Position numbers and translations under genes: made by a program. The notes under the pieces were generated by a model. It did not search any database. It worked only from the letters and a program-made list of their open reading frames with translations, and was not told the DNA's origin. A DNA stretch of 64,000 bases. Source: Echiichthys vipera (taxonomy: Eukaryota > Chordata > Actinopteri > Perciformes > Trachinidae). Below are positions 50,499-64,000 of this stretch, piece after piece (within the stretch, counting starts at the first letter, position 1; each line of letters begins with the position of its first letter). The stretch is from NCBI GenBank assembly GCA_963691815.1, contig OY829646.1, positions 25,340,938 through 25,404,937 on the forward strand, given 5' to 3'.

Positions 50499-51989
50499 CT
50501 TACATATAAACATACAGTGCTTTGTAAAGGCTGTCTTTCTCCAGTCCCTCAATGAATACATTGGCAGTGTTGGCTGTGAGTGATGTCATTGTCAACTACC
50601 TCATGTTGCTTTGACAGCTTCTAATCACACCTCTTGTGTTGTGGGGACTAGCCATTCAGCATCGCAACAACACTGCTTCTTCTATCTGTCAATCACTGTC
50701 AGTGGGTGATACTTTCCATCCGTTGTGGTTGTCCATCAGGACAGGGCTGGTCACCGTGTTGACATCTGGCCCATCAACCTTTTTAGATTGATACCATACA
50801 AACCTGACTGGCCCTTCAGCTCCTCTTTTTCAGTTCACTTCAGTTCAGATCAGACTAGCCAGGAACAGGCTGCTGGCTTTGTATTGACAATGAAACTACA
50901 TGATTCAAACATAAAAAAAGAAAAAAAGTCTTTCTACTTTCTCTTTTTTTTTAGAAAGTGGGATCAATATATTGTGCAGCAGAAGTTGCTCCCACAAAGG
51001 CAAGAATATGTAAACTTTTGTTTTACACTCTCTGTCTTTGGAAAAAACTTCAAATAGAGGATACATCAAACAGAGAACCAGAACACTTTGATCTCACTTT
51101 GAATGCAATGAAGTTACGTTGCATTAAAATTTAAGAACTGGACTTGAAAATAGAATACTGTAGAGAAACCTGTATAGTAAAGAGACCTGTGTATTGACAA
51201 GGATATTGTACAGTACTTTTTGAGAAGACTAGCTTCAATAAAAATCCACGTATCTTCAGGCAGACCTTTATAATTGTGTATTGCAGTCTGCCAGTGGTTT
51301 AGTTGGTCTACGTGGCTGCTGCTGCTGCTGCAATTTAGCTAACTCAGGGACAGTCCATGAAGGTCTATTGTCCCTGGTAAATGAACAAATAAATAAATGA
51401 ACTGTTTTTAAAACGTCCTCCTGCACATAGAGTGTAGAGGACAGCAGAAAGAACAGATGTTGGACCTTTAACATGAAAACACCAACAGAAGTGATAGAAG
51501 CAACGATGCTCTTACCTCTGCTGTTTGCAGCAAGCATCAATATGTGCTGACAAATGACCATGGCAGTCAAGACAGTATAATTTACCACTGATTAAACAGC
51601 AGGGCTCTTAACAGAGCCAAGGTTCATACAGTTAACACAACTCATCTTTATGCAAGTATATTTTATTACCTTACACGAGTGGCATGGCCCAGCTGCAAAC
51701 ACAAGAAAATACAGCCCCTTGTTCTGTCAAAGTGATATAGCATGTATTGCAATGATCCTATCAAAGAGAACAAGGAGATCTGCAGGGAAGTGAAGATGCT
51801 AAAGATAATATAAGACTAGATGGTGGCTTTATATTTCTTGGACTGTAAATCAATCCACTAACAGCTGAGACACAATAAACATGTGAAAATGCTATATCAA
51901 AACAGAAATACATCTTAAATGAAACACAATCACCTAATTTCATAACGTATACATTCTACACTTAACATATCACATTGCGATTGTGGTAA
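50491..51989. other. Unique non-coding DNA, no gene seen
   Basis: (CTG)5 lies at 51317-51331. Frames of 106-110 codons (50725-51057 plus, 51268-51588 minus) have no recognisable domain and lie in AT-rich or low-complexity sequence. I do not call them. Confidence 0.4.
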
Positions 51990-52310
51990 ATCATACATTT
52001 AATAATACATTTTATTCAAAACAGGGTTTACAAAGTGCTTTAAAGGGTGAAACAAAAACAAAAAAAAATAATTAAAAATGTAAATCATAAAAACACAAGA
52101 GCAATAACACCATCAACAAATATGATATAAATATAACAATTTAAATTACAATAAAACAAATGCTGTGGGAAGGAAGATATAAAGATGGCAGGAAGACTAG
52201 ACTATAAAAGTATGTTTTAAGAAGAGTCTTAAAAGTAAATATTTACTTTGCCATCCTGATCTCTTCTGGAAGGTTGTTCCAAAGTCTGGGTGAAGGAAAA
52301 AATAATGTGT
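51990..52310. repeat. Dispersed interspersed repeat of teleost type, class uncertain
   Basis: ACAGGGTTTACAAAGTGCTT is followed by an A-rich stretch, AAAAGTATGTTTTAAGAAGA, GTCTTAAAAGTAAATATTT and GGAAGGTTGTTCCAAAGTCT. I recognise this order (ACAAAGTGCTT, A-rich, TTTTAAGNAGAGTCTTAAAAG, TGTTCCAAAGTCTGGG) as common in fish genomes. No second copy is in the window. It could be a SINE or the 3' end of a LINE. Confidence 0.5.
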
Positions 52311-53881
52311 AATAGCAGCACATCTGCTTTTCTTTAGTGTTGTCTTCATTTGAATCAATATTTAACTGCATTTTGATTGTTTACAAATTTAAAGTGTTTT
52401 TTTATTCCTCTGTAATTCTAATTCATATCCAAGTACCAGATTTCTTTTCCAAAAGATATTTGCGATATGTAAATCATTTGCTCTTGTCTTTCACTGCCCT
52501 ACGTACAACTGCTACTGGGAGAGGTAGGACAGGCAGACTAAGTGTATGAAGTTTACAGTTACAGCTGTTAACATATTTGAAAATTATTAAGTTTGGAGGT
52601 GGGTCTATATTTGGGGTGGGGATCTTTTCCATTAGGGTGTGATTAAATAATGATAAGCTTGTGAATATTTACTGTGATATTACAGTGAATGTAGCGTGTG
52701 ACCCACTTTAGACTTTCACATCTGAAAAGGATAAACCCTTTGATAATTCTTTGACTGCAGACACTATTTGACAGTCAGTTTTGGGTAATGAAATATGCTT
52801 CTCCACTGTTTTTTCCCCTCCTATCTTAGTTCTGTTGCTTGTGTTAGGCCATGAGATGTGCATGAGATGTGCAGTCTGAGGTAAATGTGACTGAGTGATG
52901 TGTCATATAATCTCTTGGACATATATAGAGGACGTTATTCCAAGAGAGGATATGGGGGCTGCCTCATGAAACATTTATCTGGGAAGAGTAGCGCAGCGAT
53001 GGCAGAGAGATGGAGTGACAGAACGGAATGAGATAGAAACGGGAGAATAACAAGGAAAGTGTTTGTATGTGCATCTGTCTGTTTCTGTCTCTCAGTCATC
53101 CTGTTTGCCGGGTAAAGGTAGAGATATTATGAGAACCATACATATTTTTGCCACTTCAAACCAAATTTACATTGAAAATGAACAATCCTATAACCAGTGG
53201 ACAAGTGTATACATCAACAGATGGTACAAACGTATACTCTTTACACGCACATACACAGTTTTAAACATGCTTTGAGAGCTTAGAGAGGCTTTGAGCGTGA
53301 TAACTCCTAACAAAAACCCCGAGGCTGAGCTCTGACACAAAGCTTATAATCTGTCCAAGTGTTCCAGTGGTCGAACTTAGCTCCCTCACTGGGCAGCAAA
53401 TGGAGCTCCGGACATGTTCTGTCCACAGTCACTTATTTAATTCTTAGTCTATGAGAGGCCATCTTTCAATGTGGTTTGATGCAGTATGCTAAGAATTTCT
53501 CAAATGCTGTCATTGTCTGTATGCCTGTTATCCTGTTTAAAACTAAAATATTCTTAATGTACGCTCTGTTCTAAATCATGTCATTTGATAAATGGTTAAA
53601 TAGACGGTTGTGGCTCCTGAACTCTGTGTGAAACTAAGAAATAGCAGTCACATTAACAAGATACATCTTACAGCGTGAGAAAAAACTGTTAACTCTTTTG
53701 CAGTGATGAACACCAATATGGTACCAATGTGGATGATAAACTCACTTTAATCAGGTCAAAATACCAAGTGGTATTCTGGTCTATATCATTGTAAATTGAA
53801 CTTTGGGTTTTAGACTATTCATCAGGAAATAATGTGCACTATGAAGATGTCACTTCGGCTTTTGTATCCTGTGAAGGGCAT
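52311..53881. other. Unique non-coding DNA, no gene seen
   Basis: Frames do not exceed 70 codons. No arrays or transposon ends are visible. The last part immediately precedes the SINE target site. Confidence 0.45.
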
Positions 53882-53892
53882 TGGTGATGGGT

Positions 53893-54248
53893 GGCACGGT
53901 GGTGTGGTAGTTAGCACTGTCACCTTACAGCCTGAGGGTTCCTGTTTCGAATCCTAGCTGGGGCCCTTCTGTGTGGAGTTTTCATGTTCTCCCCGTGTCT
54001 TCGTGGGTTTTCTCCGGGTTCTCCGGCTTCCTCCCACAGTCCAAAGACATCCAAGTGTTAGGTTAATTGATGACTCTAAATTGCCCGTAGGTGTGATTGT
54101 GAGTGGGGCTGTCTCTGTTCGTCTCTATTTGCCCTGTGATAGACTGTCCAGGGTGTAACCCGCCTTGCGCCCGATGTCAGCTGGGATCGGCTCCAGCCCC
54201 CTGCGACCCCGATAGGGACAAGCGTTTGAAGATGGATGGATGGATCTC
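53893..54248 (+). mobile_element. Near full-length tRNA-derived SINE with L2-like tail and target duplication
   Basis: The head GGCACGGTGGTGTGGTAG then TTAGCACTG resembles a Pol III A box region. TTTCGAATCC (about 53945-53954) is one base from the consensus B box. The body has TGTGTGGAGTTTTCATGTTC, TCCTCCCACAGTCCAAAGAC and TTAATTGATGACTC. The tail has CTGTCCAGGGTGTAACCCGC, CTCCAGCCCCCTGCGACC and (GGAT)n. The 11-mer TGGTGAT(G/T)GGT flanks it at 53882-53892 and 54249-54259 with one mismatch, the mark of LINE-assisted insertion. The block around the tail is very widespread in teleosts and supports a fish origin. Short frames across it (61-68 codons) are chance. The boxes are nearly intact, so transcription is possible. 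Confidence 0.9.
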
Positions 54249-54259
54249 TGGTGATTGGT

Positions 54260-55673
54260 AGTGTTACTTTTAAAAACATCATGTTACATTATAGGGTTAA
54301 TGCGGTTAATAGCATCTTTATTAATTCGATATTTTGCTGATTTAAATCCAATTCTGTGTCTGTAGGCAGTGTGTGCAGAAGCACAGTGTGTCGCTTCCCT
54401 CTGCGGCTGCAGAGCTACCTGTGGGTTGGCAGACCTCCATGTACATGAGAGTAGGCTAAATGGAAAACCCAGAGGGTACCTGACAGGTGGTACCTGTGTA
54501 ACCTATTGGCTGTGATCCGACAGCGAGCTGGGCAGAAGCATTCACTGCTATTTTTGTGTCTGTTGAGACAGTCTGCCTCAAATGCAAAAAAGTCACTCTC
54601 AAGGGTCTTCCTCCAACACTGATCTCTACTTATTTCAACTTATAAAGGTTAAATAATCATAATCTCTTCCTAAAGTCTCTATTTTAATTCTTCATTTGTT
54701 AGTACTTGTCCAGTGTAGGACCTTGAAATAAATGACTGTGGGCAAAGGACCATGGGAAAGATTGTTCCGGCTCCCAGCAACTCTTCTCGGTTTTGCTTGG
54801 CTGGCCCGCTGTGAAACTTCAGTGCTGGATCTTCAGATGCTGACAGACACCAGAGTCTAGTGGGAGCCTGGTGGAGTGGCCTCTCTCAGAAGTCAGAAAG
54901 CTGCTCCCACCCCAGCAAGGTCATGCTGGCCTCTTGTCATTATCCTCTGAACATACGGGGGAAAATAATTCCTACCCAGCCGCCATTAGTGCCAGGCAAA
55001 GACCAATTACCACCAGGCAAAGGGCAAACAGTAAACGGACATGAATGAAGCCATGCAGGTCAAAGTGGTCATACATAGCAAAGGTCAGTGTTGTCATAAT
55101 TTCAGACAAGTTCAAGTTGTAAATAGCTTCCCAGATAAATACATGAGCAAGAAGGGTTAAATTAAGTACACGATTACTGAGTGCAATAAATGCTTTCCAT
55201 TAGGGATCCTTGCTGCTGTAGAAGAGCATTAATGCCATTATCTGAATTGTCCTTCTCTAATCTCTTTACCAAAATAATTTGCATCAGCGATTTATCATAC
55301 ACCAATGAACTGTAAATCAATATAGGCTTTTATTATCTAGATAAGGTTGATATTCCCCTTGAATTCACAACAGAGCCATAGGTTGTCTTAAGTTAACATT
55401 CTGAATTACTCAGAAATATCCTTTACCCAGAACAAGTGATACCACCAGCCACCGTAGCCAATGCATTTATACCATGCTTTCCCCAGAGTGTATTGAGATA
55501 CATAAAGTTCTGCAGAGCCTCTGTACAGTATGTACTTCCTGAATGTAGCAGTCACCGCTCTCAAAAGGTTTCCTATGTCATGTACAAGTGCGCTGGTAGT
55601 TTTCTTGCAACGTAGAAAAATAAAGCACGTACTGTTCGACATGCAGCACTTAGGGTCACTGAGGCAAATATGA

Positions 55674-55676
<3 letters not shown>
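54260..55676. other. Unique non-coding DNA; possible regulatory element at 54850-55040
   Basis: 54850-55040 is balanced and repeat-free, with CCAGGCAAAG repeated directly (54992 and 55013) around a CCAATTACC core. This suggests a conserved or regulatory segment but is unproven. The rest is AT-rich with frames under 80 codons. Confidence 0.4.

Positions 55677-55707
<31 letters not shown>
55677..55707. repeat. (TG)15 microsatellite
   Basis: An uninterrupted TG array of 31 bases is followed by a short T-run. Confidence 0.97.
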
Positions 55708-55710
<3 letters not shown>

Positions 55711-57030
55711 TTAAATTTAAATACCCAAGAATCTTTGCTCCTGGCTGTGAAGAGTCGCACGGGAATGACAGTGCCTATACACCAATCTTTTTATGATATG
55801 TATTAGACATCTTGTCCACCTGCTTTCATGTACATGTTCTGCCTCCACTATGCTCATAGAAGACCAAAGACCAAGGGCCACTCTGTGTAGGTCCATGAGT
55901 AAAACTGTTTGTGCATGTAAAAAAGGAGAATGCACCCTATGCCTCAAATGTATAAAGCTGTGAAAAGTGCTTTCCAAATTAATCTCAATAATTGGGAAGT
56001 TTGATTTCCACTCACCCATAAATGTACATAGCCACGCTCTTTATTAACTGTTTGTATTGTTCATTCTTCTGTGTAGACCTGACAATATAAAAGACAAAGC
56101 ACAATTAGTTTTGCATTGGCAGAGTCCTCCAATAGCACCAGAGTGACCATTACTGACAGTTCTGTTTTTTTTTTAGCCTCCACAGTGTCATTCTTTTGTT
56201 ACATACAGTATACACACATAGACTATTATTAGCAATAATTTCTCCATCATCACACTCATTAAACATCAGAATCAATACTGTTGATAGCATTCTAATGAAA
56301 CTGTTTACAAAGCGTGTCACAATAAAGGATAAAATTGAGAATAACGGAAGAAATGGGCACTACTCATTGCCTTTATGTTTTAAATCTCTGGAAGCTATTT
56401 AGTTTGCTTACAGCTAGGAGCAATACCAACAGTTCAATTGGAAGTGCTTCAATTGTACTGGTATTAAATTATTATTATTATATATTTTTATATGCTTCGA
56501 AATGGGAAAGATAAACCCAAAAACCTTGAAGAGGGAAAAAAAGGGAAAAAAAACTCAGAAATAATACTTATAAGCATATACACACAAATACACACGCACA
56601 AAAATCATACACATGCTGTGAATTTTGATATCAACTTAAATGATAGATTTTAATAATTGTGCATTTCCACCTTATTCTTCATTTCAACTTGACCACATCA
56701 CATACTGAACAAAACCATGTCATTCCATGTTTATTTAAATGCATAGTTCTGTGCATACACATCATTTAATACATCTGGCCTACCTGGTTTAATGTCAAAC
56801 CATCCAAGTGTGAATGTCCGTCTCTGTCAGTTTGGACAGAGGGAGATTATCTAGAAAGGGAGAAAATATTCCACCAATCTGTCATCTTTATGCATTTGGT
56901 AAATGTTCATCCCATCCTTAGTGTTCGATGTGTAACTAGAAATCTTCACACACCTCCTCCTACTTTCATGCCACACAGGGGTGATCAGCTGGAGGAAATC
57001 AAGCCCCTCTCTAAATTCCTCTCAACTGAT
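55708..57030. other. Unique AT-rich non-coding DNA, no gene seen
   Basis: Short ATT runs lie at 56468-56482 and an A-rich patch at 56530-56555. The 100-codon minus frame at 55717-56019 has no recognised domain. Confidence 0.45.
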
Positions 57031-57245
57031 TAAGATAAACTGCTTTTCAGCCATGGTTACCCCCCAACCAATCAATTAAAGTAATCAATTAAAGGCCTGC
57101 CGGCTGAGCCTTTGGTAATTGAGGGTTGAATAAACACAGGCTGCTGATACTGATGATAAAGCCGTAACAAAACCATGGGCATGAAAAAGGCTTGAAAAAT
57201 GTAATTTCTGGGATTTTAGCGAGTCTCAATTGTAAGAAATCTAAG
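57031..57245. other. Candidate cis-regulatory element with tandem homeodomain-type sites
   Basis: AATCAATTAAAG is repeated in tandem with a 13-base period (57070-57081 and 57083-57094). It is flanked by CTGATTAAG, GGTAATTGAG and an E-box-like CCATGG pair. It is repeat-free outside this pair and has no open frame. Twin evenly spaced sites are typical of enhancers, but function is inference. Confidence 0.2.
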
Positions 57246-60200
57246 GAACGCTAGATTTAGTTATTTATTTAATTTCATACCCAGCGCAGTCCTGGCTGTT
57301 TATCCTGCGCTGCCAGAGATTCTGGCATATTAAATATAAATATTGAATAAAATCATCAGCCAGGCCTTTCCAATTGGCTGTGGCTACTATTTGAAAAAAA
57401 AAAGTGCCAGTAGAATTCAGACATGGCACTGTGTTCCAGCATGTCCTCCAGTGAAAACAAATCCTCAGAGGCGGGTGAAAGAGACTATTTGGGCAGGCTT
57501 GGCCTCTCCACTGCTGGCTTCAGGTCCAAGAGGTGAGGGATCTTAAAATATAGCCGCACAGGGCCCCCTGACTAAGATGCATTCACTTAAATATGCATTT
57601 TGTCTGTCTTCTATGTAGTAATTGAAATCAAACTTTGATTCACAGACATGACAACATTGGCACATAAAGATAAAGAAGGGTTTTGGTATTGGACTGAAAT
57701 ATACAAGCTAGAGAATCTTTTAAACTCATTACATTCCTTGCCCCATTAATGCTGTACTGGATTTTTATTTTTATTTTTATTTTTTTTCCACAAACAGTTT
57801 TTTTCTTCCAGGAGGGCTTATAAGAAGCATGCTGTCCATTTGGTTTGAATCAGTCTGCTTTCGTTGAGGTTAGGTGAGCTCCTCCTCCTAAGCTGTCCAG
57901 CTTTGTGAGGTGCTCTTCTGCTGTTTTTTTTTTTTCTAGAGAGTCGAGACATTAGAGACTGAGTGATACGTCCTTATTTGAGATTTGGGTGACCCTGCTT
58001 CTTTACTAGGTCACAATTTACATTAGTGCGCTGTCAGAGCACAGATCTGATAACTGGCTGTTTTGTGAAGTCAGCTTCCATGTTTTGATAACTCACAGCA
58101 TGTGTGTGTGAAAAAATCATAGGACAAAAAAGTATCCTCCATTTATAAGTTGTTAACAACAGTAATACTGTATGAATGGACTTTGTACTTCGAACATGGA
58201 GAATAGTGCTACGCCTGCTCCAGCTCATTATCTTACAAGCCACATAACATAATTTAACATTTCCTTTGTGTTCAGGGACACTACGGCAATTAGCTAACAA
58301 GTGGGTCATCCATTAACCAGGCCCGTGGCCCTGGGAGAGATATAAGCCTCCAGGGCAACACTCAACAATTCTCTGTAATAGAATGGCTAAGAGAGAGAGA
58401 GTCCATTAGTAAACATTTAGGATATCAGCGAGAAGGCAGGTCTCCACGGGTAATTATATTACTGATTATTTACAACTAATACACTCTGCACTTTATTGTG
58501 TTTCTTGTTCCTTTGTCTTTTGCATGATGTTGTTTTTAACTTTGTTCTTCTACCATTTGCAGGTTCACATTATTCAACCAGGAGGTCATGAATAAAAGTT
58601 TGTTGCCTCTTCGATTGAGACTGATGGTGTATATGCCCCTGATATGATCATGCAGTGAGAGGATTGAAACTGCTCTATTGAGGAGCCCACCTCAGAGCCT
58701 AAAGGACTGGTGGATGCTTCCTGGTATTGACAGATTCTCCTCAACTGTGATTTCACTCTCTCAACCCCAAACTATAGAAACACACAAAGAATAGGCTGCA
58801 CTGTTGCACGGATCTCAACAGGAGTGATATACTATAGTATGGACACCCCTTTGAAATAGTTTACTTCTAAATAAATACTTAATGCAGTGCGCTTTTTCTG
58901 ATGAAATAATTCATTGGACACACTAACATTTGTAATAGCTAACCAGCCCCTCACAACGGTGCTAGAGTAAGACTCAAGGTTGATCAATAGAGGCCTTAGG
59001 GGTTTTATTTTCTGTTCCTTGATCAAGGCTGTCAGATTAGTATAGGTACAGTGTAAATAGGACTGCTCCTTGAGCATAGGCGGCGGCTCTGCAGCGCAGG
59101 TTGGAGCATCGCTCCCTCATTAATATGATTAGGAAAACAGCCTTCGGGCAGTGAGGATGCAGAGCAGCCCACACCAAGACTCAGTGGATACCAACAACAG
59201 TACAGCGGCACAATGGCAGTGTCAGTGTGTTTTTTATGGCTCTACCTTTCTAAATCAACTGATCTGAACAGAATGCATAAATAGTAGACAAAAAGATAGA
59301 GTTAGATTTTATTCCTTTAAAGGCATAATTGGTTGTTGTTTGTTGGTTTGTGGTCTTATTTAATGACTGCAAGGAGCAAAGACTTGGATATTCTGACTTC
59401 TAGAAAAGTCATATTTTTGAGAGGATATTGATTTCGTACATCATTTTATTTTGTGAACAGATTTGTTTAATTAGTTTTGTGCTTTGTCTTCGCAAAAATA
59501 GTCCTCTGTTTGTCTCTGTCTGATTCTATCACCTGCTCACTCACCAAGCCAATATCTTTCACAGGATTCACTAAAATCTTACGCGTTGTGAATCCTGTGT
59601 CATATCAGTCTCAGTGTGTGAGAGGTGGAAATGAGGGACATTTCTCCCAGTTTTTATGTGGCCGCTTCATTAATTTTTTACAAATTAGCAAATTTGTGAA
59701 GCTTGTGTTTTTTTTAAAGGCTAGGGGGTGAAATAAAATGAAATATGAGTGATAATATAATTGATTAGTGGTAGTAATATTTCTCATCGGATCTGCAATC
59801 CATTTAGTTTTCTGAAATCACCAGACAAGGTTTTTGCCTTTCTTTTTTTTTTTCACAGTGGCTGTCATCAAGTGAGTAATTATCAGTGGTCTGTGTTTCA
59901 TACACCAGGAAGGATAGTGACACTTCTACTAATCTATTTCTCTTTTAGTGTCGATGACATCTCCCTCCCAGCTTAGGAAACAGGTTGTCACCTCCTCAAT
60001 CCAACAGAAAGACAACACAGTGTTATTACTATGTGTTCCATATTCAGCAAAATGAATGGTGAAAATGAAAACGGATTTCACTGCTTTAGAAGTCACATTT
60101 TAATGGCAATAATTAAGACAATGTTTGTTGGTGATAATAAACAATATTTTATTGGTATTTTAGGGATAACAGTTAAATTATTTGTTTATGAATGCATAGT

Positions 60201-61736
60201 GATTGTAATGTTTTTATTTTGTTTTTGCACTAGTTGATTAGTTTTGTTTAGTTGACTTACTTTATTAAAAAAATTGTTTTAGTGAAGATTTACAATGTAT
60301 TTATATGATTCACATCATCTTTGGTCCCTTGAAACCCTCTCGTACAAGAAAATAATCATAGTAAGCTTTCTTTTTTTATCCATCAATAACAGTTATAGGT
60401 GACTCAACTAACTCGCAATACAGCAGCTTTTGTGTCTCACATTAATCCACATATTTTGTGCTTTTTATTGTGCCTCCACTTACGTTACTATGAATTAAAC
60501 TGCCATTTCTAAATACTCCTGTCTGATGCTAAGACAAAGCAAAAAAAACAAACTGTGCATTGTCCCAAATTAATGTCTTATTTTAAGTTTAACTACGTTT
60601 GATTTATCAAGATGCACATTATTTGTACTGTATATAAGGCACAGTTTCAAAATTAAGGGGCATTTCTACTGAAGATGCTGCTAGACGTGCACAGTTGCTG
60701 TAGTTGATCTCCTCAAGTTCTTATCAAAAGACCTCAAGGAGAAGATGAGATCTTATTGTACGTTTAAGTGGCTGAGAAGATGGTTGTGTATTAAGTACCA
60801 CAGACAGCCAGTAGATGGTACTCTACTGTGGGGCTTAGCAGGAAGATGGTAGTGCACTATGTTGGTGTGAAAAAATGATAGGAGATTCTCAATGGTACTA
60901 ACTACCACAAGGTCATAAAATAAAGCATGTTTGAGCAGATTCTTAACGAGCTGTTGCATTTCCCCACATTGCATATATGTAATTGTTGCAGAATGTGCAC
61001 TTATTATGGACATTGAATATTTTTGAAAGAAGTCACAGCACAAATTTAAGTTGAGAGCCAGTTTCTGTGGAGGTAATGTTGTGTGTATTGTCCCATGCCT
61101 GTCCAGTGTCGTGTGTAACAGACAACAGCAGATGGCACCTGGCTTGCTCTGGCCCCGTCAGCAGGAGTGTTAGGTGGAGGTTACTTTGGTGGGTGATGGA
61201 AAAGCCAGATTACTCCTGTCAAAAAGTAGGCAACAATGCATCCCGGTGCTTTGATTCCCTGTTTTCAATGGCATTTGTTCTTTGATAATGTACCAGAAAC
61301 AGTTAGAGACATGCTGGTGGGAAACTATGGAAAATAATACACTTTCTATCAATTGTGTTTTCCTTATCCCCTGGTGGCGTTTGCTGGGTGTGGGAATAGG
61401 CAGCATTCTGGGCACTGCTGCGCTGAGATAGCATTCACAGACCAGAGCAGAAGAACAGGCTGCATTCTGACTGGGGAACCAGGGGCCCTACGCTACAGAA
61501 TTGTACACATGGATGGACAATGTACACTATCTTTGGTTTGGACACAAAGAACCAAGGAAAGATTTTATTGTAAGGTTTGGCAGGTCTTGTTTCCAGACTC
61601 TCTCTATCTTTCTTGCCTGCTCTGCCTCTCTATTTACCTGCCGCTTTTTCATTGCAGCAATTGCGTTACATATTTTTCATTTTACATTACATGACTAGTT
61701 TGCTAATGACAGACTGGCAGCTATGACTCTCCCTCT

Positions 61737-61742
<6 letters not shown>
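57246..61742. other. Unique AT-rich non-coding DNA, no gene seen
   Basis: It contains (TTTTTA)n-like sequence at 57761-57786, poly-T runs at 57925-57935 and 59845-59855, and short GA-rich DNA at 58390. The 113-codon frame at 61353-61694 and the 96-codon minus frame at 60753-61043 show no recognisable domain. No transposon ends are found. Confidence 0.4.

Positions 61743-64000
<2,258 letters not shown>

Noticed and set aside
50127..50561. 144-codon minus-strand open frame with a glutamate run
   Set aside because: It reads through the TTC array and a CA/poly-C tract. The protein is low-complexity with no domain.
53940..53960. A tRNA gene suggested by the B-box-like sequence
   Set aside because: No cloverleaf can be folded around it. 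It belongs to the SINE head, with the L2-like tail and target duplication present.
61353..61694. 113-codon frame
   Set aside because: Ends in pyrimidine-rich low-complexity sequence and matches no family I know.

Overview
The window looks like vertebrate, most probably teleost fish, nuclear DNA with no protein-coding or structural RNA gene that I can support. It is AT-rich and strewn with (CA)n/(TG)n microsatellites. It carries repeat types familiar from fish genomes: a tRNA-headed SINE whose tail has the 'CTGTCCAGGGTGTA...CCCGCC...CTCCAGCCCCCTGCGACC' block, hAT-like miniature elements beginning TAGGGCTG or CAGGNNTCTCCAA, a TAGGACTGCAACTAAC fragment, and TTA- and TTAA-flanked MITEs. No open frame exceeds about 144 codons. 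The longest frames run through microsatellites or transposons, or match nothing I know. The window is best read as a gene desert or the inside of a very long intron.

Layout. 1-3.1 kb is AT-rich unique DNA with a pyrimidine tract and a 23-base poly-C run. 3.1-5 kb holds an inverted-repeat element (3132-3782), a 68-unit CA array, a perfect 15-bp hairpin and a TTAA-bounded MITE (4651-4939). 5-12.9 kb is mostly unique DNA with one CA array and a homeobox-site-rich stretch near 9.4-9.8 kb. 12.9-14 kb holds two hAT-type elements, each with an 8-bp target duplication. 16.3-18.9 kb is a dense transposon cluster: a TTA-flanked MITE, a GATA array, an unusual CpG-rich element with staggered paired inverted repeats, a truncated SINE tail, and a hAT-family copy holding a 28-bp perfect palindrome. 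18.9-35.4 kb is largely unique, with two more copies of that hAT family (24.65 and 29.5 kb) and a few repeat fragments. 35.5-37 kb contains CpG-rich repeat-like DNA sharing a 25-mer. 37-49 kb is mainly unique with small repeat relics and a possible 760-bp element at 46.7 kb. 49.2-50.4 kb holds two diverged copies of one sequence, one of them inside an element with 14-bp terminal inverted repeats. 52.0-52.3 kb is a dispersed repeat, and 53.89-54.25 kb is an essentially full-length SINE with its target duplication. 54-64 kb is unique apart from a large CT/CA array at 61.74-61.97 kb and small repeats.

There is no operon or gene set to link. The analysable biology is transposon structure, simple-sequence expansion and possible cis-regulatory elements. 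The most unusual object is the 17517-18209 element, in which two different subterminal modules sit in swapped order at the two ends. Family names are given only where termini and target duplications support them. Claims of conservation or regulation are inference.
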